DNA of 64,000 nucleotides from Bacteroidia bacterium. GTDB lineage: Bacteria > Bacteroidota > Bacteroidia > J057. Location: the NCBI GenBank assembly GCA_030430205.1, contig JAUIGE010000021.1:1-64000 (forward strand), written 5' to 3'. Under the pieces are notes generated by a model. It did not search any database. It was not told the origin of the DNA and saw only the letters and a program-made list of their open reading frames with translations. Positions within the stretch are counted from its first letter, which is position 1; each line of letters starts with the position of its first letter. Below, piece by piece: positions 10,977 to 20,229 of the stretch. The position numbers and the translations under genes were made by a program.

Positions 10977-10983
10977 AGTAATA

Positions 10984-11367
10984 ATGCTTAGGCAATTTTT
11001 ACATATTTCCCTTTCTATTCTTCTATTGAGCTCCACTGCTGGAGTTACAATCAAGAGGCATTTCTGCCTTGGAGAACTGAAATATGCAAGCTTGAATATT
11101 TGGGCCCCACCCTGTTGTGGGGAAAAGTCAGAAATGCGTTCAAATTGTTGTAAGGATGAATATGCTTTTCTTCAACTTGAAGACGATTTCCAATCCCAAG
11201 TATTTGTAAGCCTTATTTATCCTGAGTTTCAGATTTCTTTTCCCCCCTTAACGGATATTAAGTTATTAGGAGAAGATATTAGCTCGACCCTCCCTCATTA
11301 TTGTAATTATAAGCCACCTCTCATATATGAGGATGTATTTCTCCTCATACAGACATTTCTAATATGA
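10984..11367 (+). CDS. HYC_CC_PP-family small Cys-rich protein
   Basis: A 127-residue secreted or membrane-anchored protein with an N-terminal hydrophobic segment (residues 4-20). The Cys/His pattern is His26-x-Cys28, Pro42-Pro43-Cys44-Cys45 and Cys55-Cys56. A second Pro-Pro region near 83 (FPPLTD) and another near the C-terminus match the small Bacteroidota family named HYC_CC_PP for those motifs. The paired cysteines and the position between an HMA chaperone and a DUF3347 lipoprotein suggest periplasmic copper binding. No experimentally known function is available to me. Confidence 0.6.
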   Translation: MLRQFLHISLSILLLSSTAGVTIKRHFCLGELKYASLNIWAPPCCGEKSEMRSNCCKDEYAFLQLEDDFQSQVFVSLIYPEFQISFPPLTDIKLLGEDISSTLPHYCNYKPPLIYEDVFLLIQTFLI

Positions 11368-11388
11368 GAATTCCCCTCCTTCTTTAGA

Positions 11389-11410
11389 GGATGCTATAAC
11401 CTTAGCATCC
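11389..11410. terminator. Perfect 8-bp hairpin after the HYC_CC_PP gene
   Basis: GGATGCTA (11389-11396) pairs perfectly with TAGCATCC (11403-11410) across a 6-base loop, 22 bases after the stop codon. No T-run follows, so it may be an mRNA-stabilising or attenuating hairpin rather than an intrinsic terminator. Confidence 0.3.
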
Positions 11411-11501
11411 CTATTGGCATTTTATATTGAGTGATAGTGATATACATTTTGTGTATCATTTGCCGATACAATTAATTTCCTTTTTAACATTTTAGAGACT
11501 A

Positions 11502-12047
11502 ATGAATTACTTAAAATTTATTATTTCTTGTCTGTTTGTTGCGACCTCCATTCTGAGTGTTACTTCTTGTCAGTCTGGAGATAAATCAAATGAACAAGGG
11601 CAGGAAATCGCATCTTCATCCGAGTCTGGCCCTGATATTTCTGCTGTTCTGGATCAATATTTCAACCTTAAGGATGCCTTAGTTGAAACAAATGCTCCTT
11701 CGGGTAAGGCTAATGCTCAAAACCTACTTTCAGCAATTGAAACTTCCTCTTCTGGTCTGAATGACTCGGAGCTCGTGAATCAATTAAATTCACTTAAAAC
11801 CGCAGTACAGCCCATCGCTTCTTCAGAAAATATTGAAGAGCAGCGAGCTGCTTTTGAAAAAGCGACCGCAAGTATGTTGACCATCATCAAAAAGCATAAA
11901 CTCACAGATAAAACACTCTATTATCAGTTTTGTCCTATGGCGTTCAATGGCAAAGGGGCCTACTGGATCAGCAACGAAAAAAAGATCATGAATCCTTATT
12001 TCGGCGACAGAATGCTCCACTGTGGCAAGGTAACAGAAGAACTTTAA
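11502..12047 (+). CDS. DUF3347 lipoprotein, putative copper-binding periplasmic protein
   Basis: A 181-residue protein with a lipobox ending at Cys23 and a low-complexity linker. The helical DUF3347 core (residues ~40-125) starts near ISAVLDQYFNLKDALV. The C-terminal tail has FCPMAF with Cys144 and Met146, then GDRMLHCG with Met171 and Cys174. This tail resembles the extra C-terminal domain found on many CusB adaptors and NosL-like proteins, where Cys and Met bind Cu(I). It sits between the Cys-rich small protein and the first MbnP-like gene, supporting a periplasmic copper carrier role. Metal binding is inferred. Confidence 0.75.
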   Translation: MNYLKFIISCLFVATSILSVTSCQSGDKSNEQGQEIASSSESGPDISAVLDQYFNLKDALVETNAPSGKANAQNLLSAIETSSSGLNDSELVNQLNSLKTAVQPIASSENIEEQRAAFEKATASMLTIIKKHKLTDKTLYYQFCPMAFNGKGAYWISNEKKIMNPYFGDRMLHCGKVTEEL

Positions 12048-12089
12048 ATCTATAATTTTTATAAAAACACTCATAACAACCAATTCAAA

Positions 12090-13064
12090 ATGAAAAACAA
12101 GAACATTCTACTCGTAGCAGTCCTTCTCCTGGCACTGAATTGTGCATGGGGGCAAAAAGATGTCAAATTCCATATCAAGCATCTGCTGGATGGGAACTCA
12201 TTTGCCTTTAATACTGCTTCTCAAAACAACATGGGGCATGATTTCGATGTATCGCGTCTTGAGTACTACATTTCTGGAATTGAAATTACCCATGATACAG
12301 GCAAAGTAACCCAGGTTAATGATTTTTGGATTTTGGTCAACCCCAGCCAGCAAACGCTGGTGGATCTGGGCAATTTTAATATTGACGAGGTAGAGGCTAT
12401 CTCATTTCATATTGGAGTTGAAAATGCATATAACCACCTGGACCCTTCTCAATATGCTGTCACGCATCCTTTAGGACCCAAAGCCCCTTCTATGCATTGG
12501 GGCTGGGCAGCAGGCTATCGTTTTGTTGCGATTGAAGGAAAAAGCGGCGCAAGCCTGGCATACGATTATCAGTTGCATGGGCTTGGAGATAATAATTATT
12601 TCAAAACTGTCATTACAGCTCCTAAACTTACTCCCTTTGCAAATGGTGTCGTGATAGGGTTGGACGCAGAATATACAGGTGTCTTACAGGCAATCAACCT
12701 GAGTAGTGGGGTAATCGAGCATGGAGAATACAGAGAGGCAAGACAAGCCTTGCTTAACTTCCAAAATCATGTATTCACTGGAGAAGTGACTAACACAGCC
12801 ATAGGTGATGAATTCGCTAAGCAATCATTCCAGCTTTACCCGAATCCCACAAGTAATGGAATCAGCACGCTCTCTATAGGCGAAGTGTCAACTGAAAAAT
12901 TCACTGTTGTCATAAGTGATTTAATTGGTAGGAAAATTTTCCAAACGGAACTGCTTATCGGGCAAAAAGAAGTAAATATTCCTGTACATGAAGCTGGATT
13001 ATATATTGTTAGCCTCTTGAAGGAAGGTAGGGTTGTGGCTACCCAAAAATTGATTTCAAAGTAA
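12090..13064 (+). CDS. MbnP-family copper protein with T9SS sorting domain, copy 1
   Basis: Secreted 324-residue protein. A signal peptide (1-21) is followed by an MbnP-family domain (~23-220) with LEYYISGIEI, NHLDPSQYAVTHPLGP and the aromatic motif Met135-His-Trp-Gly-Trp139 followed by GYRF. The C-terminal ~75 residues form a T9SS type A sorting domain beginning at LYPNPTSNG, which implies passage through the outer membrane. In methanotrophs MbnP binds Cu(I) through a Trp that MbnH converts to kynurenine. The Trp residues here are candidates only, since the modified residue cannot be identified by eye. The MbnH-like gene starts 22 bases downstream, a tight pair. Paralogs lie at 16635 and 17632. 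Confidence 0.82.
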   Translation: MKNKNILLVAVLLLALNCAWGQKDVKFHIKHLLDGNSFAFNTASQNNMGHDFDVSRLEYYISGIEITHDTGKVTQVNDFWILVNPSQQTLVDLGNFNIDEVEAISFHIGVENAYNHLDPSQYAVTHPLGPKAPSMHWGWAAGYRFVAIEGKSGASLAYDYQLHGLGDNNYFKTVITAPKLTPFANGVVIGLDAEYTGVLQAINLSSGVIEHGEYREARQALLNFQNHVFTGEVTNTAIGDEFAKQSFQLYPNPTSNGISTLSIGEVSTEKFTVVISDLIGRKIFQTELLIGQKEVNIPVHEAGLYIVSLLKEGRVVATQKLISK

Positions 13065-13086
13065 TACACCCCAATTTTTTTGAACA

Positions 13087-14175
13087 ATGAAAAACCTTTA
13101 TTACCTCCTGGCAATCGCAATTCTAGTGATAGTTGCATGCCAACCCGATGAACCAGATCCCATAGTAGATCCAGCTGTATATGATGCCACGCCTTATTCT
13201 CTGGAATATGGCAACTTACCTCCCCCTACTATTCCTGGAGATAATGTTTTGACAAAGGAAGGGGTGAAGCTGGGCCGCATGCTGTTTTTTGAAACCAAGC
13301 TCTCCAAAGATGGCAGTCAATCTTGTTCGAGTTGTCACCGTCAAAAACATGGATTTTCAGATAGTCTGAAGTTTTCCCTGGGAGTTGAAGGACTACAGGG
13401 AGGGCGTCAGGCGATGCCGATTTTCAATATGCTCTGGCATACCAATGAGTTTTTCTGGGACGGTAGAGCACATTTATTGCGTGATCAGGCACTGTTGCCT
13501 ATCCAGGATCCATTGGAGATGAATGAGACCCTTGAGAATGTGGTTGCTAAATTGACCCATGAGCAGGATTATACAGACCAGTTTATTCGTTCATTTGGAG
13601 ATAGCGTCATTACCTCTGAGCGCATCTCATTGGCCCTGGAGCAGTTTATGAATTCGATAGTTTCATACCAGTCCAAATACGATAAGGTTTTGGCCGGTGA
13701 AGCGACCTTGACAGAAAGCGAAGAAAGGGGAAGGGAGCTTTATTTTGCTGAGTATAACCCATTCTTTCCGTTGGTTTCTGGAGCAGACTGCCAGCATTGT
13801 CATGGTGGAGATAACTTTGAGAATGACCAGTATATGAACAATGGGCTGGACTCAGACCTCGATTTTGATGATTTTGGCAGAGAGAAGGCCACAAACGATC
13901 CAGCTGATCGCGCAAAATTCAAAGTTCCTTCTTTACGCAACGTAGAGGTTACTGCCCCTTATATGCACGATGGTAGATTCCAAACCCTGGAAGAAGTTAT
14001 CGACCATTATAATGAAGGAATCCAGAACTCTTCTACTGTCGATCCTGCTATTGAAAATACCCGACAGATGGGTTTGTTGCTAACAGAGCAAGACAAAAAG
14101 GACCTTGTCAATTTTTTAAAAACACTTACAGATCAATCATACCTATCCAATGAAAAGTACAAGAGCCCTTTTTAA
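13087..14175 (+). CDS. MbnH-like di-heme peroxidase-family lipoprotein
   Basis: Di-heme c-type enzyme of the bacterial cytochrome c peroxidase/MauG/MbnH group, 362 residues. The lipobox Cys is at 18, so it should be lipid-anchored in the periplasm. The two heme sites are C80-S-S-C-H84 and C235-Q-H-C-H239. Family landmarks include FFWDGRAHLL, QDPLEMNE and YMHDGRFQTLEEVIDHYN. In the known pair, MbnH oxidises a Trp of MbnP to kynurenine. Here it follows an MbnP-like gene by 22 bases and is the only such enzyme for three MbnP-like proteins. An ordinary H2O2-reducing peroxidase is the alternative; the MbnP linkage argues against it. Confidence 0.85.
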   Translation: MKNLYYLLAIAILVIVACQPDEPDPIVDPAVYDATPYSLEYGNLPPPTIPGDNVLTKEGVKLGRMLFFETKLSKDGSQSCSSCHRQKHGFSDSLKFSLGVEGLQGGRQAMPIFNMLWHTNEFFWDGRAHLLRDQALLPIQDPLEMNETLENVVAKLTHEQDYTDQFIRSFGDSVITSERISLALEQFMNSIVSYQSKYDKVLAGEATLTESEERGRELYFAEYNPFFPLVSGADCQHCHGGDNFENDQYMNNGLDSDLDFDDFGREKATNDPADRAKFKVPSLRNVEVTAPYMHDGRFQTLEEVIDHYNEGIQNSSTVDPAIENTRQMGLLLTEQDKKDLVNFLKTLTDQSYLSNEKYKSPF

Positions 14176-14235
14176 ATAGGATTAATTACCAATAAAGGTC
14201 CCATTAACTTGAGATGGAGCCTTTTTAATAACCAA

Positions 14236-16563
14236 ATGATGAAAAAACAATACTTTATTTTTATTCTCTTCCTGGCTTTTTCTTTTTCTGGATTTAGCCA
14301 ATACTACTACATCCCTCATCTTTCTCCTGGTGAAAACCCTGGAGCACTCAATGCCGACGGAGAATTTCCAGTTGGAGGGGGATTAGCTGCTGGGTGGACC
14401 ACCATTTTAGCTGCCGCCTCCCCTTCAGGAACTGCCTCTACGATTCAGTCTATTCCTTTTAATTTTAGCTTTAATGGGGCACCAAATACTCAATACAGAG
14501 TTAACAACCATGGCGTTTTGACTTTTGATGTGCTCAGTCCGCTTCGTCCAGGTCCGAACAATAGTGCATTACCCTCAACTCAAATTCCTGATAAATCAAT
14601 CTGTGTCTGGGGATTATCTGGTACAGGGCCGAACGATAATATTGTTTCCAAAACATTTGGTACGACTCCCAATAGACAGCATTGGGTCATGTTCTCTTCC
14701 TATACCTTTCAGGGATCATGGACCTATTGGGCTATGGTTTTTGAAGAAACAAGAAATGCTATTTACATCGTGGATCAACGCCACCAGAACACATATTCCG
14801 GTTTGACTGTTGGACTTCAGATCGACAGCTTGAACGCTATTCAGCTTCCAGCTTCTCCAAACGTAGCAACGATTGCAGGCGGAAGTAGCGCAGCAGGAGA
14901 CAATGCCTATTATGAGTTTATCCCGGGCATGCAGCCAGATTATGATATAGATGTAAAACATTTTGAATTGGCTCCATTTCCAAATATTGCTGATGGCCCC
15001 ATTGAATTACATGGAGAACTAACAAATCTTGGGGCTCGGCTTGTTACAAGCTATGATCTCAGTTACCGCGTAAATGGCGGAGCGATACAGACTGCAACTA
15101 TTTCGACCAATATAGTGCCTGGAGGAAATGAAGAGTTTAGTTTCCCAACTCCATGGGCTCCTGCTATGGCAGGAAATTATTCGGTAGAGTTATGGACAAG
15201 CAATATCAACGGGAATCCTGATCAAAACCCTTCTAATGACTCGGCAACAGCTAGCATCGTTTTATCTCCTGCAATCCCCAATATTATTGATAATTACCTG
15301 ACTCAATTTTCGCTAACTAAAGTAGTTGCCAATGGAGCCAATCAACTCAATCAGCCCATGGACCTGGACTTCCATCCTGACTTAAGCAGAAAGGAGCTTT
15401 GGGTGATTAATTATGATACAGAAAATAGTGGTGGGAGTACTGTGACTTTTTCAAATGTAGGCATGCCAAATCAAAGCCATATCTGGAAAAGAGATGGAAA
15501 TGCCTGGCACTTTATGTCTCTTCCTACAGGAATAGCTTTTAGCGACAATGGTAATTTCGCCAACTCTCCAGGAGTCTTTGACTCAAATCACAATGGAGGA
15601 GATCCATTTACCGGGCCAGCACTTTGGTCTAGTGATCCGGCTATATATGCCCAACCCTCTGGAGGGAATGGAAGCCACCTTGATATGCTGCATGCCAGCC
15701 CGAATTGTTTGGGAGTCGCTCATGAAAAGGACAATGCTTTTTGGGTGGTTGATGGTTTTAATGGTGATGTTGTCAGGTATGATTTTGGGGGAGACCATGG
15801 CCCGGGGAATGCAGATCATGACGATGGGGGGATCCGGAGAGTAACAGACTTTAGAATCAGCATGCTCAATAGCTCGACACCTTCCCATTTGGTATTGGAT
15901 AAAGCAAGTGGATGGTTGTATATCGTTGATATTGGAAATAAGAGAATACTGAGAATGGACGTCAATAGCGGCCAGGCGGCTGGTTCTCCTATCTGGGGGC
16001 CTTTTGAGACCTTAGCAGAATATTCAAACCTGGGTAATACGACCTGGGAGGTAGTAGTTGACTCTGGTCTGGTTCAGCCAACGGGGATAGATATTATTGG
16101 CGACAAACTGATTGTGGGAGATTATTCAAACGGTCATGTCATCATTTATGATTTGAGTGGGCCTACTGCTCAGGAAATGAAAAGAATTGATACGGGCTTC
16201 CCGGGATTGACAGGGATAAAAATAGGGCCTGAAGGATATATTTGGTATGTAAACAAGCTGAGAAATGAATTGGTAAAAGTGGAGTTAGCGGGTGTTGCTA
16301 TTGACCCTGTGCTTGCTACAAACCAACTTCTTGTTTATCCGAATCCTGCCTCTGATAAAATATGGATTGAAACCTCAAATTTAGACTTAACACATGCTGT
16401 AGCCCAGTTGATTGACATTCATGGAAAAATAGTCAATCAATTTGAGCTAATGGTTTCCGAGAAGCAAAAGCTTGACTTAGGAGAGATGCCAAGGGGTGTT
16501 TATATGTTGAAGGTGATCCTGGAAAATCGCCAGACCATTTCCAAAAAGGTGATGATCCATTAA
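14236..16563 (+). CDS. Secreted beta-propeller (NHL-like) protein with CARDB-like domain and T9SS tail
   Basis: Large secreted protein of about 775 residues; I place the start at the Met-Met-Lys-Lys (14236 or 14239), not the upstream ATG at 14209, because the signal peptide begins there. An N-terminal beta-rich region is followed by a CARDB-like Ig domain (ELHGELTNLG, SYDLSYRVNGG). Next comes a six-bladed-propeller-like region with NHL features (QPMDLDFHPD, GWLYIVDIGNKRILRMD, QPTGIDIIGDKL). The last ~75 residues are a T9SS sorting domain starting at VYPNPASDK. It lies between the MbnH gene (33 bases from that stop to the 14209 ATG, 60 to the start used here) and the second MbnP copy, so a role in the same surface copper system is likely but unproven. 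Confidence 0.75.
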   Translation: MMKKQYFIFILFLAFSFSGFSQYYYIPHLSPGENPGALNADGEFPVGGGLAAGWTTILAAASPSGTASTIQSIPFNFSFNGAPNTQYRVNNHGVLTFDVLSPLRPGPNNSALPSTQIPDKSICVWGLSGTGPNDNIVSKTFGTTPNRQHWVMFSSYTFQGSWTYWAMVFEETRNAIYIVDQRHQNTYSGLTVGLQIDSLNAIQLPASPNVATIAGGSSAAGDNAYYEFIPGMQPDYDIDVKHFELAPFPNIADGPIELHGELTNLGARLVTSYDLSYRVNGGAIQTATISTNIVPGGNEEFSFPTPWAPAMAGNYSVELWTSNINGNPDQNPSNDSATASIVLSPAIPNIIDNYLTQFSLTKVVANGANQLNQPMDLDFHPDLSRKELWVINYDTENSGGSTVTFSNVGMPNQSHIWKRDGNAWHFMSLPTGIAFSDNGNFANSPGVFDSNHNGGDPFTGPALWSSDPAIYAQPSGGNGSHLDMLHASPNCLGVAHEKDNAFWVVDGFNGDVVRYDFGGDHGPGNADHDDGGIRRVTDFRISMLNSSTPSHLVLDKASGWLYIVDIGNKRILRMDVNSGQAAGSPIWGPFETLAEYSNLGNTTWEVVVDSGLVQPTGIDIIGDKLIVGDYSNGHVIIYDLSGPTAQEMKRIDTGFPGLTGIKIGPEGYIWYVNKLRNELVKVELAGVAIDPVLATNQLLVYPNPASDKIWIETSNLDLTHAVAQLIDIHGKIVNQFELMVSEKQKLDLGEMPRGVYMLKVILENRQTISKKVMIH

Positions 16564-16578
16564 TTAGTTTCTTTATTC

Positions 16579-16617
16579 AAACTTGAGGTTGTTACTTTTG
16601 GTAACAATCTCAAGTTT
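16579..16617 (+). terminator. Strong hairpin terminator after the propeller gene
   Basis: A 17-base arm (16579-16595) pairs with 16601-16617, with one G-T wobble and a 5-base loop, and the right arm ends in a short T-run. It lies 16 bases after the propeller stop and 18 before the next gene. It may end the first copper transcript or only partly attenuate it. Confidence 0.7.
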
Positions 16618-16634
16618 TTCAAATACCGTGCGGA

Positions 16635-17612
16635 ATGAATAAAAAAAATACTTTTTTCCTGACTTGCTTTCTCCTGCTATTTACCTGTCTTCACGCTCAA
16701 AAAGACATAAAATTAGAGATCCGACATTGGCTTGGAAACGTCCCTTTTGCTTTGGAATTCAACCTCCAAAATAATATAGGCTATGATTTCAATGTATCTC
16801 GCCTGGAGTACTATATTTCTGAAATTGAGATTACACATGATTCTGGTCAAGTGACTTCCATCAATGATTTTTGGTTATTAATTAATCCCAGTCAACCAAC
16901 TCTTGTCGAGTTAGGTAGTTTAGCTGTTGACCAGATTGAGGCTATATCATTTTATGTAGGAGTAGACCCAGCCCATAATCACCTTGATCCCTCCCTATAT
17001 GCTGCTTCTCACCCACTGGCACCAAAATCTCCCACTATGCATTGGGGATGGGCTTCTGGGTATCGGTTTATAGCAATTGAAGGGCAGTCAGGATTAAATT
17101 TTAGAAGTGAATATCAACTTCATGGCCTAGGAGATGGAAACTATTTCAAGACTGAAATTGCGAATCCACTATTAACCTCGATGGGTGACAGTATAATCAT
17201 CAGTTTGGATGCAAACTATGCCGCAATCCTCCAGGGGATGGATTTAAGTCAACCTATGATCATTCATGGTGAGAGAAACGAAGCTCAAAGGGCGCTCCTT
17301 AATATGCGAGATTTTGTCTTTTCTCCTGCCAATCCCACGACAGCTATCGAGGATGATGGATTTGGGTTCAGCCTTAAAGTATTTCCCAATCCTAGTAATG
17401 GTGAGCAAATTCACTTGAAACTACCAGAACGTACGCATCCTGGATATAGAGTTATAGTTTCTGATGTGCTGGGGCGTCATTTACTTGATCAAAAGATAAG
17501 CTCTAGGGAAAGAGAAATGTCTTTTTCTTTGAAGAGAGCAGGTGTTTACTTGGTTTCAGTTATACATAATGAGGAAGTTTTGGTTTCGAAGAAAATTGTA
17601 GTGACTTTTTAG
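16635..17612 (+). CDS. MbnP-family copper protein with T9SS sorting domain, copy 2
   Basis: A 325-residue paralog of the protein at 12090 with the same layout: signal peptide ending at ~20 (CLHAQ), MbnP-family domain, and a T9SS tail that begins at VFPNPSNGE. The aromatic motif Met135-His-Trp-Gly-Trp139 plus GYRF falls at exactly the same residue numbers as in copy 1. LEYYISEIEI and NHLDPSLYAASHPL are also shared. It follows a hairpin terminator by 18 bases and precedes copy 3 by 19 bases. The two copies probably arose by duplication; no second MbnH-like enzyme accompanies it. Confidence 0.8.
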   Translation: MNKKNTFFLTCFLLLFTCLHAQKDIKLEIRHWLGNVPFALEFNLQNNIGYDFNVSRLEYYISEIEITHDSGQVTSINDFWLLINPSQPTLVELGSLAVDQIEAISFYVGVDPAHNHLDPSLYAASHPLAPKSPTMHWGWASGYRFIAIEGQSGLNFRSEYQLHGLGDGNYFKTEIANPLLTSMGDSIIISLDANYAAILQGMDLSQPMIIHGERNEAQRALLNMRDFVFSPANPTTAIEDDGFGFSLKVFPNPSNGEQIHLKLPERTHPGYRVIVSDVLGRHLLDQKISSREREMSFSLKRAGVYLVSVIHNEEVLVSKKIVVTF

Positions 17613-17631
17613 AAAGTTATCTTGATTCAAG

Positions 17632-18630
17632 ATGAGAATGAAAAAATGTATTAAGCTTGCTTTCCTGTTCTTGATTTTTGGGCCACCATTTAGTTATGGT
17701 CAAATTCCTATTAAGTTGGAAATCAATCACAAATTGGGAACTGATCGCTTTCACATGCACCAAATGACCCAAAATAATCTTCAACAAAACTTTGAAGTCA
17801 CAGGTCTGCGATATTACCTATCTGGCTTTAGTATTATTCATGACTCAGGTCAGGTAATTGAAATTCCTGATTTATTGTTTTTTGTAGATGTGAGCCTGGA
17901 TTCTACAGGCCCTAATTTAGTTGAGTTAGGAGAATTTAATGTGAATAAAATTGAAGCCATTTCTTTTTATATGGGAGTAGACTCTGCCAGAAATCATTCA
18001 GACCCAGCCTCTTATTCTATGGGTCACCCCCTCGCACCAAAATCCCCTTCGATGCATTGGGGATGGGCAAATGGGTATTTTTTCCTCTCTCTGACAGGAA
18101 AGAGCGGAACCACCCTCGATAAAGTGATAGACCTACAGTGCTTAGATGATGATAATTATTATCAGGCAATTGTGCAAAATCCTTTGGTTACGGACTATAC
18201 CGATGAACTTCTTATCAGTCTGGATGCTGATTATGAAGGCCTATTAAAAGATATGGACATTAGTGAAGGAGTCAGTCTTCACGGACCATTTTTATGGGCG
18301 AAAGATGCTTTGGTTAATGCTTCTCAATTTGTATTTAAACCTTCAACCTCACCCTTCTACACATCTTTGTCTGAGGATGCTTCTCCAAATTCATTTTTAT
18401 GGAGTCCTAACCCTGTTATGGCGGGGCAAGAAATCTTCTTGAAGACTGATGGAGTAAACCAAAATATGGAAGTGATTGTCAATACTTTAGATGGGAAAAA
18501 AATGTCCTCAGAGAAAAGTATCTTTTTGAGCCAAGAAGCATCAATACAACTTTTTCATAAAGGCATATATGTAATTCAGTTGGTGGTTGATGGAAAGATA
18601 CTTTCATCATCACGAGTAGTGGTCTATTAG
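17632..18630 (+). CDS. MbnP-family copper protein with T9SS-like tail, copy 3 (divergent)
   Basis: Third MbnP-family paralog, 332 residues, the most diverged of the three. A signal peptide is followed by LRYYLSGFSI, NHSDPASYSMGHPLAP and the motif Met141-His-Trp-Gly-Trp145, where the next residues read NGYFF instead of GYRF. A Cys-containing loop (DLQCLDDDNY) replaces the HGLGD of the other copies. The end has a weak sorting-domain start (WSPNPVMAGQ), so T9SS export is less certain here. ATGs at 17632 and 17638 are both possible starts; the first is kept. Confidence 0.75.
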   Translation: MRMKKCIKLAFLFLIFGPPFSYGQIPIKLEINHKLGTDRFHMHQMTQNNLQQNFEVTGLRYYLSGFSIIHDSGQVIEIPDLLFFVDVSLDSTGPNLVELGEFNVNKIEAISFYMGVDSARNHSDPASYSMGHPLAPKSPSMHWGWANGYFFLSLTGKSGTTLDKVIDLQCLDDDNYYQAIVQNPLVTDYTDELLISLDADYEGLLKDMDISEGVSLHGPFLWAKDALVNASQFVFKPSTSPFYTSLSEDASPNSFLWSPNPVMAGQEIFLKTDGVNQNMEVIVNTLDGKKMSSEKSIFLSQEASIQLFHKGIYVIQLVVDGKILSSSRVVVY

Positions 18631-18691
18631 GGGACTTGTACACGCAGAGGTTTTCTTTGCAACACAAGTTGAATCAATCTATAGAAAAAAC

Positions 18692-19996
18692 TCATAATTC
18701 ATTTTCTTTCCAATGTAAAAACCATTTCTCTCCGGCAAAAACCAGCGCAATTCCAGTTGCTGAAACAATTACTACAAGTATATCAGAACTAGCTTTGACC
18801 CATAAAAAAGCAATCAATACAAGCAAGTCAAGTAGTAATGCAGATATCAATATTACCGGATTAGCTTTTACATCTTTTCTTAGGTGTTTAAAAACACCCC
18901 AATGAACAATCATGTCCATCACTAAGTAGAAAATTGCTCCGATAGAAGCAATCCTTGATAAGTCGAAGAAAATGGTTAAGGTAATTGCAATAACTACAAC
19001 ATAGATCAGCATGTGTTTTTGAATGCTTCCTGACATGCCGAAATGGCTGTGCGGTATAAGCTTTATATCTGTCAACATTGCCGTCATGCGAGACACTGCA
19101 AAAATACTGGCAATGATGCCTGAAATGGTAGCTACGATTGCTATACCTACGGTAAAATATAGCCCATAATTGCCAAATGCAGGCCTTGCAGCTTCTGCCA
19201 AGGAGTAATCTTTTGCTTTGACTATTTCAGGGATTGACAGACTGGCGTTTACGGCAATGGCCACTAAAAAATAAACGACAGTACAAATGAGTAATGAAAT
19301 AATAATGGACCTTCCTATATTTTTGTGAGGGTTGCGGATTTCTCCCCCACTATTGGTAATCGTTGTAAACCCTTTATAGGCCAATATGGAGAGTGCAATA
19401 GCTCCAACATAATTTACCGCTGAATTGCCTTCTGAATCAACTACTTCAGGGATTAAATCACCAAAAGTGAAATGAGCAGCCCATAAGCCTCCAATTGCAA
19501 ATACAAGAATACCTGCTATTTTCACGATTGCCATGAACTGCGAGGTTTTCCCGATAACCTTATTTCCCGATATATTAATAATATATGCCAGTACCAACAA
19601 GGCGACACCTAAAGCAGGCACCCACAAGGCGTTATTTTCCAAATTAAAAAGTTGCATGGTATAGGAACCAAATGTTCTGGCTACCAAACTCTCATTGATA
19701 ATCATAGAAAGTGCCATCAAAACCGAGGCAGCTGCTGTGAGTGTTGTTTTTCCGTAGGCTTTTACTAAGATCATGGCTATGCCCCCCGCAGAGGGGTATG
19801 CATTGGAAACCTTGATGTAGGAATAAGCACTGAAACAGGAAATGATTGCCCCGATAATAAAGATATATGGAAACCATGATCCGGATAACTCAGCTACCTG
19901 GCCTAAAAGAGCAAATATCCCAGCACCAATCATAACACCAGTACCAAGAGCAACTGCTCCTTTAAGCGTTAAACTATTTTTCTTATAGTGTTCCAT
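18692..19996 (-). CDS. APC-superfamily amino-acid permease
   Basis: Integral inner-membrane transporter of 434 residues with about 12 predicted helices. The first helix has the APC consensus LGTGVMIGAGIFALLG (residues ~16-31), typical of amino acid/polyamine antiporters. It is transcribed toward the MbnP genes and away from the multicopper oxidase gene, so it is probably not part of the copper operon. A 40-codon remnant of another gene ends 3 bases upstream of its ATG, so its original upstream partner may have been lost. Substrate cannot be deduced. Confidence 0.85.
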   Translation of the reverse strand: MEHYKKNSLTLKGAVALGTGVMIGAGIFALLGQVAELSGSWFPYIFIIGAIISCFSAYSYIKVSNAYPSAGGIAMILVKAYGKTTLTAAASVLMALSMIINESLVARTFGSYTMQLFNLENNALWVPALGVALLVLAYIINISGNKVIGKTSQFMAIVKIAGILVFAIGGLWAAHFTFGDLIPEVVDSEGNSAVNYVGAIALSILAYKGFTTITNSGGEIRNPHKNIGRSIIISLLICTVVYFLVAIAVNASLSIPEIVKAKDYSLAEAARPAFGNYGLYFTVGIAIVATISGIIASIFAVSRMTAMLTDIKLIPHSHFGMSGSIQKHMLIYVVVIAITLTIFFDLSRIASIGAIFYLVMDMIVHWGVFKHLRKDVKANPVILISALLLDLLVLIAFLWVKASSDILVVIVSATGIALVFAGEKWFLHWKENEL

Positions 19997-19999
19997 TGT

Positions 20000-20120
20000 T
20001 TAAGTAATTTTTTCCAGTTCAGCTCTTTTCTCTTCGAACGCTACGATGTCTATTTCGCCTTTTGCATAGTGGTACCGGAAACCCTCTATATTTAAAAGAT
20101 AGCCTTGTGTACAAAAGAGG
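20000..20120 (-). pseudogene. Truncated coding fragment upstream of the permease
   Basis: About 40 codons read open on the minus strand with protein-like content (NIEGFRYHYAKGEIDIVAFE) and end in TAA just before the permease ATG. There is no usable start; an in-frame stop lies directly upstream. The GEIDIVA stretch weakly recalls YraN/UPF0102 nuclease-like proteins, but too little remains for a call. Confidence 0.3.
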
Positions 20121-20229
20121 ACCTATATCTTTCAGTGCTTTTCATGTTAGTCTTTCATTTCTATATATTTTAAGGTTGCTGAATGAGAATATAGTAGTCA
20201 AACTAACCTTTCAAACGGTCATTAGTAGA

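Noticed and set aside
14209-14235. Upstream ATG for the propeller protein
   Set aside because: The signal peptide begins at the Met-Met-Lys-Lys that follows.
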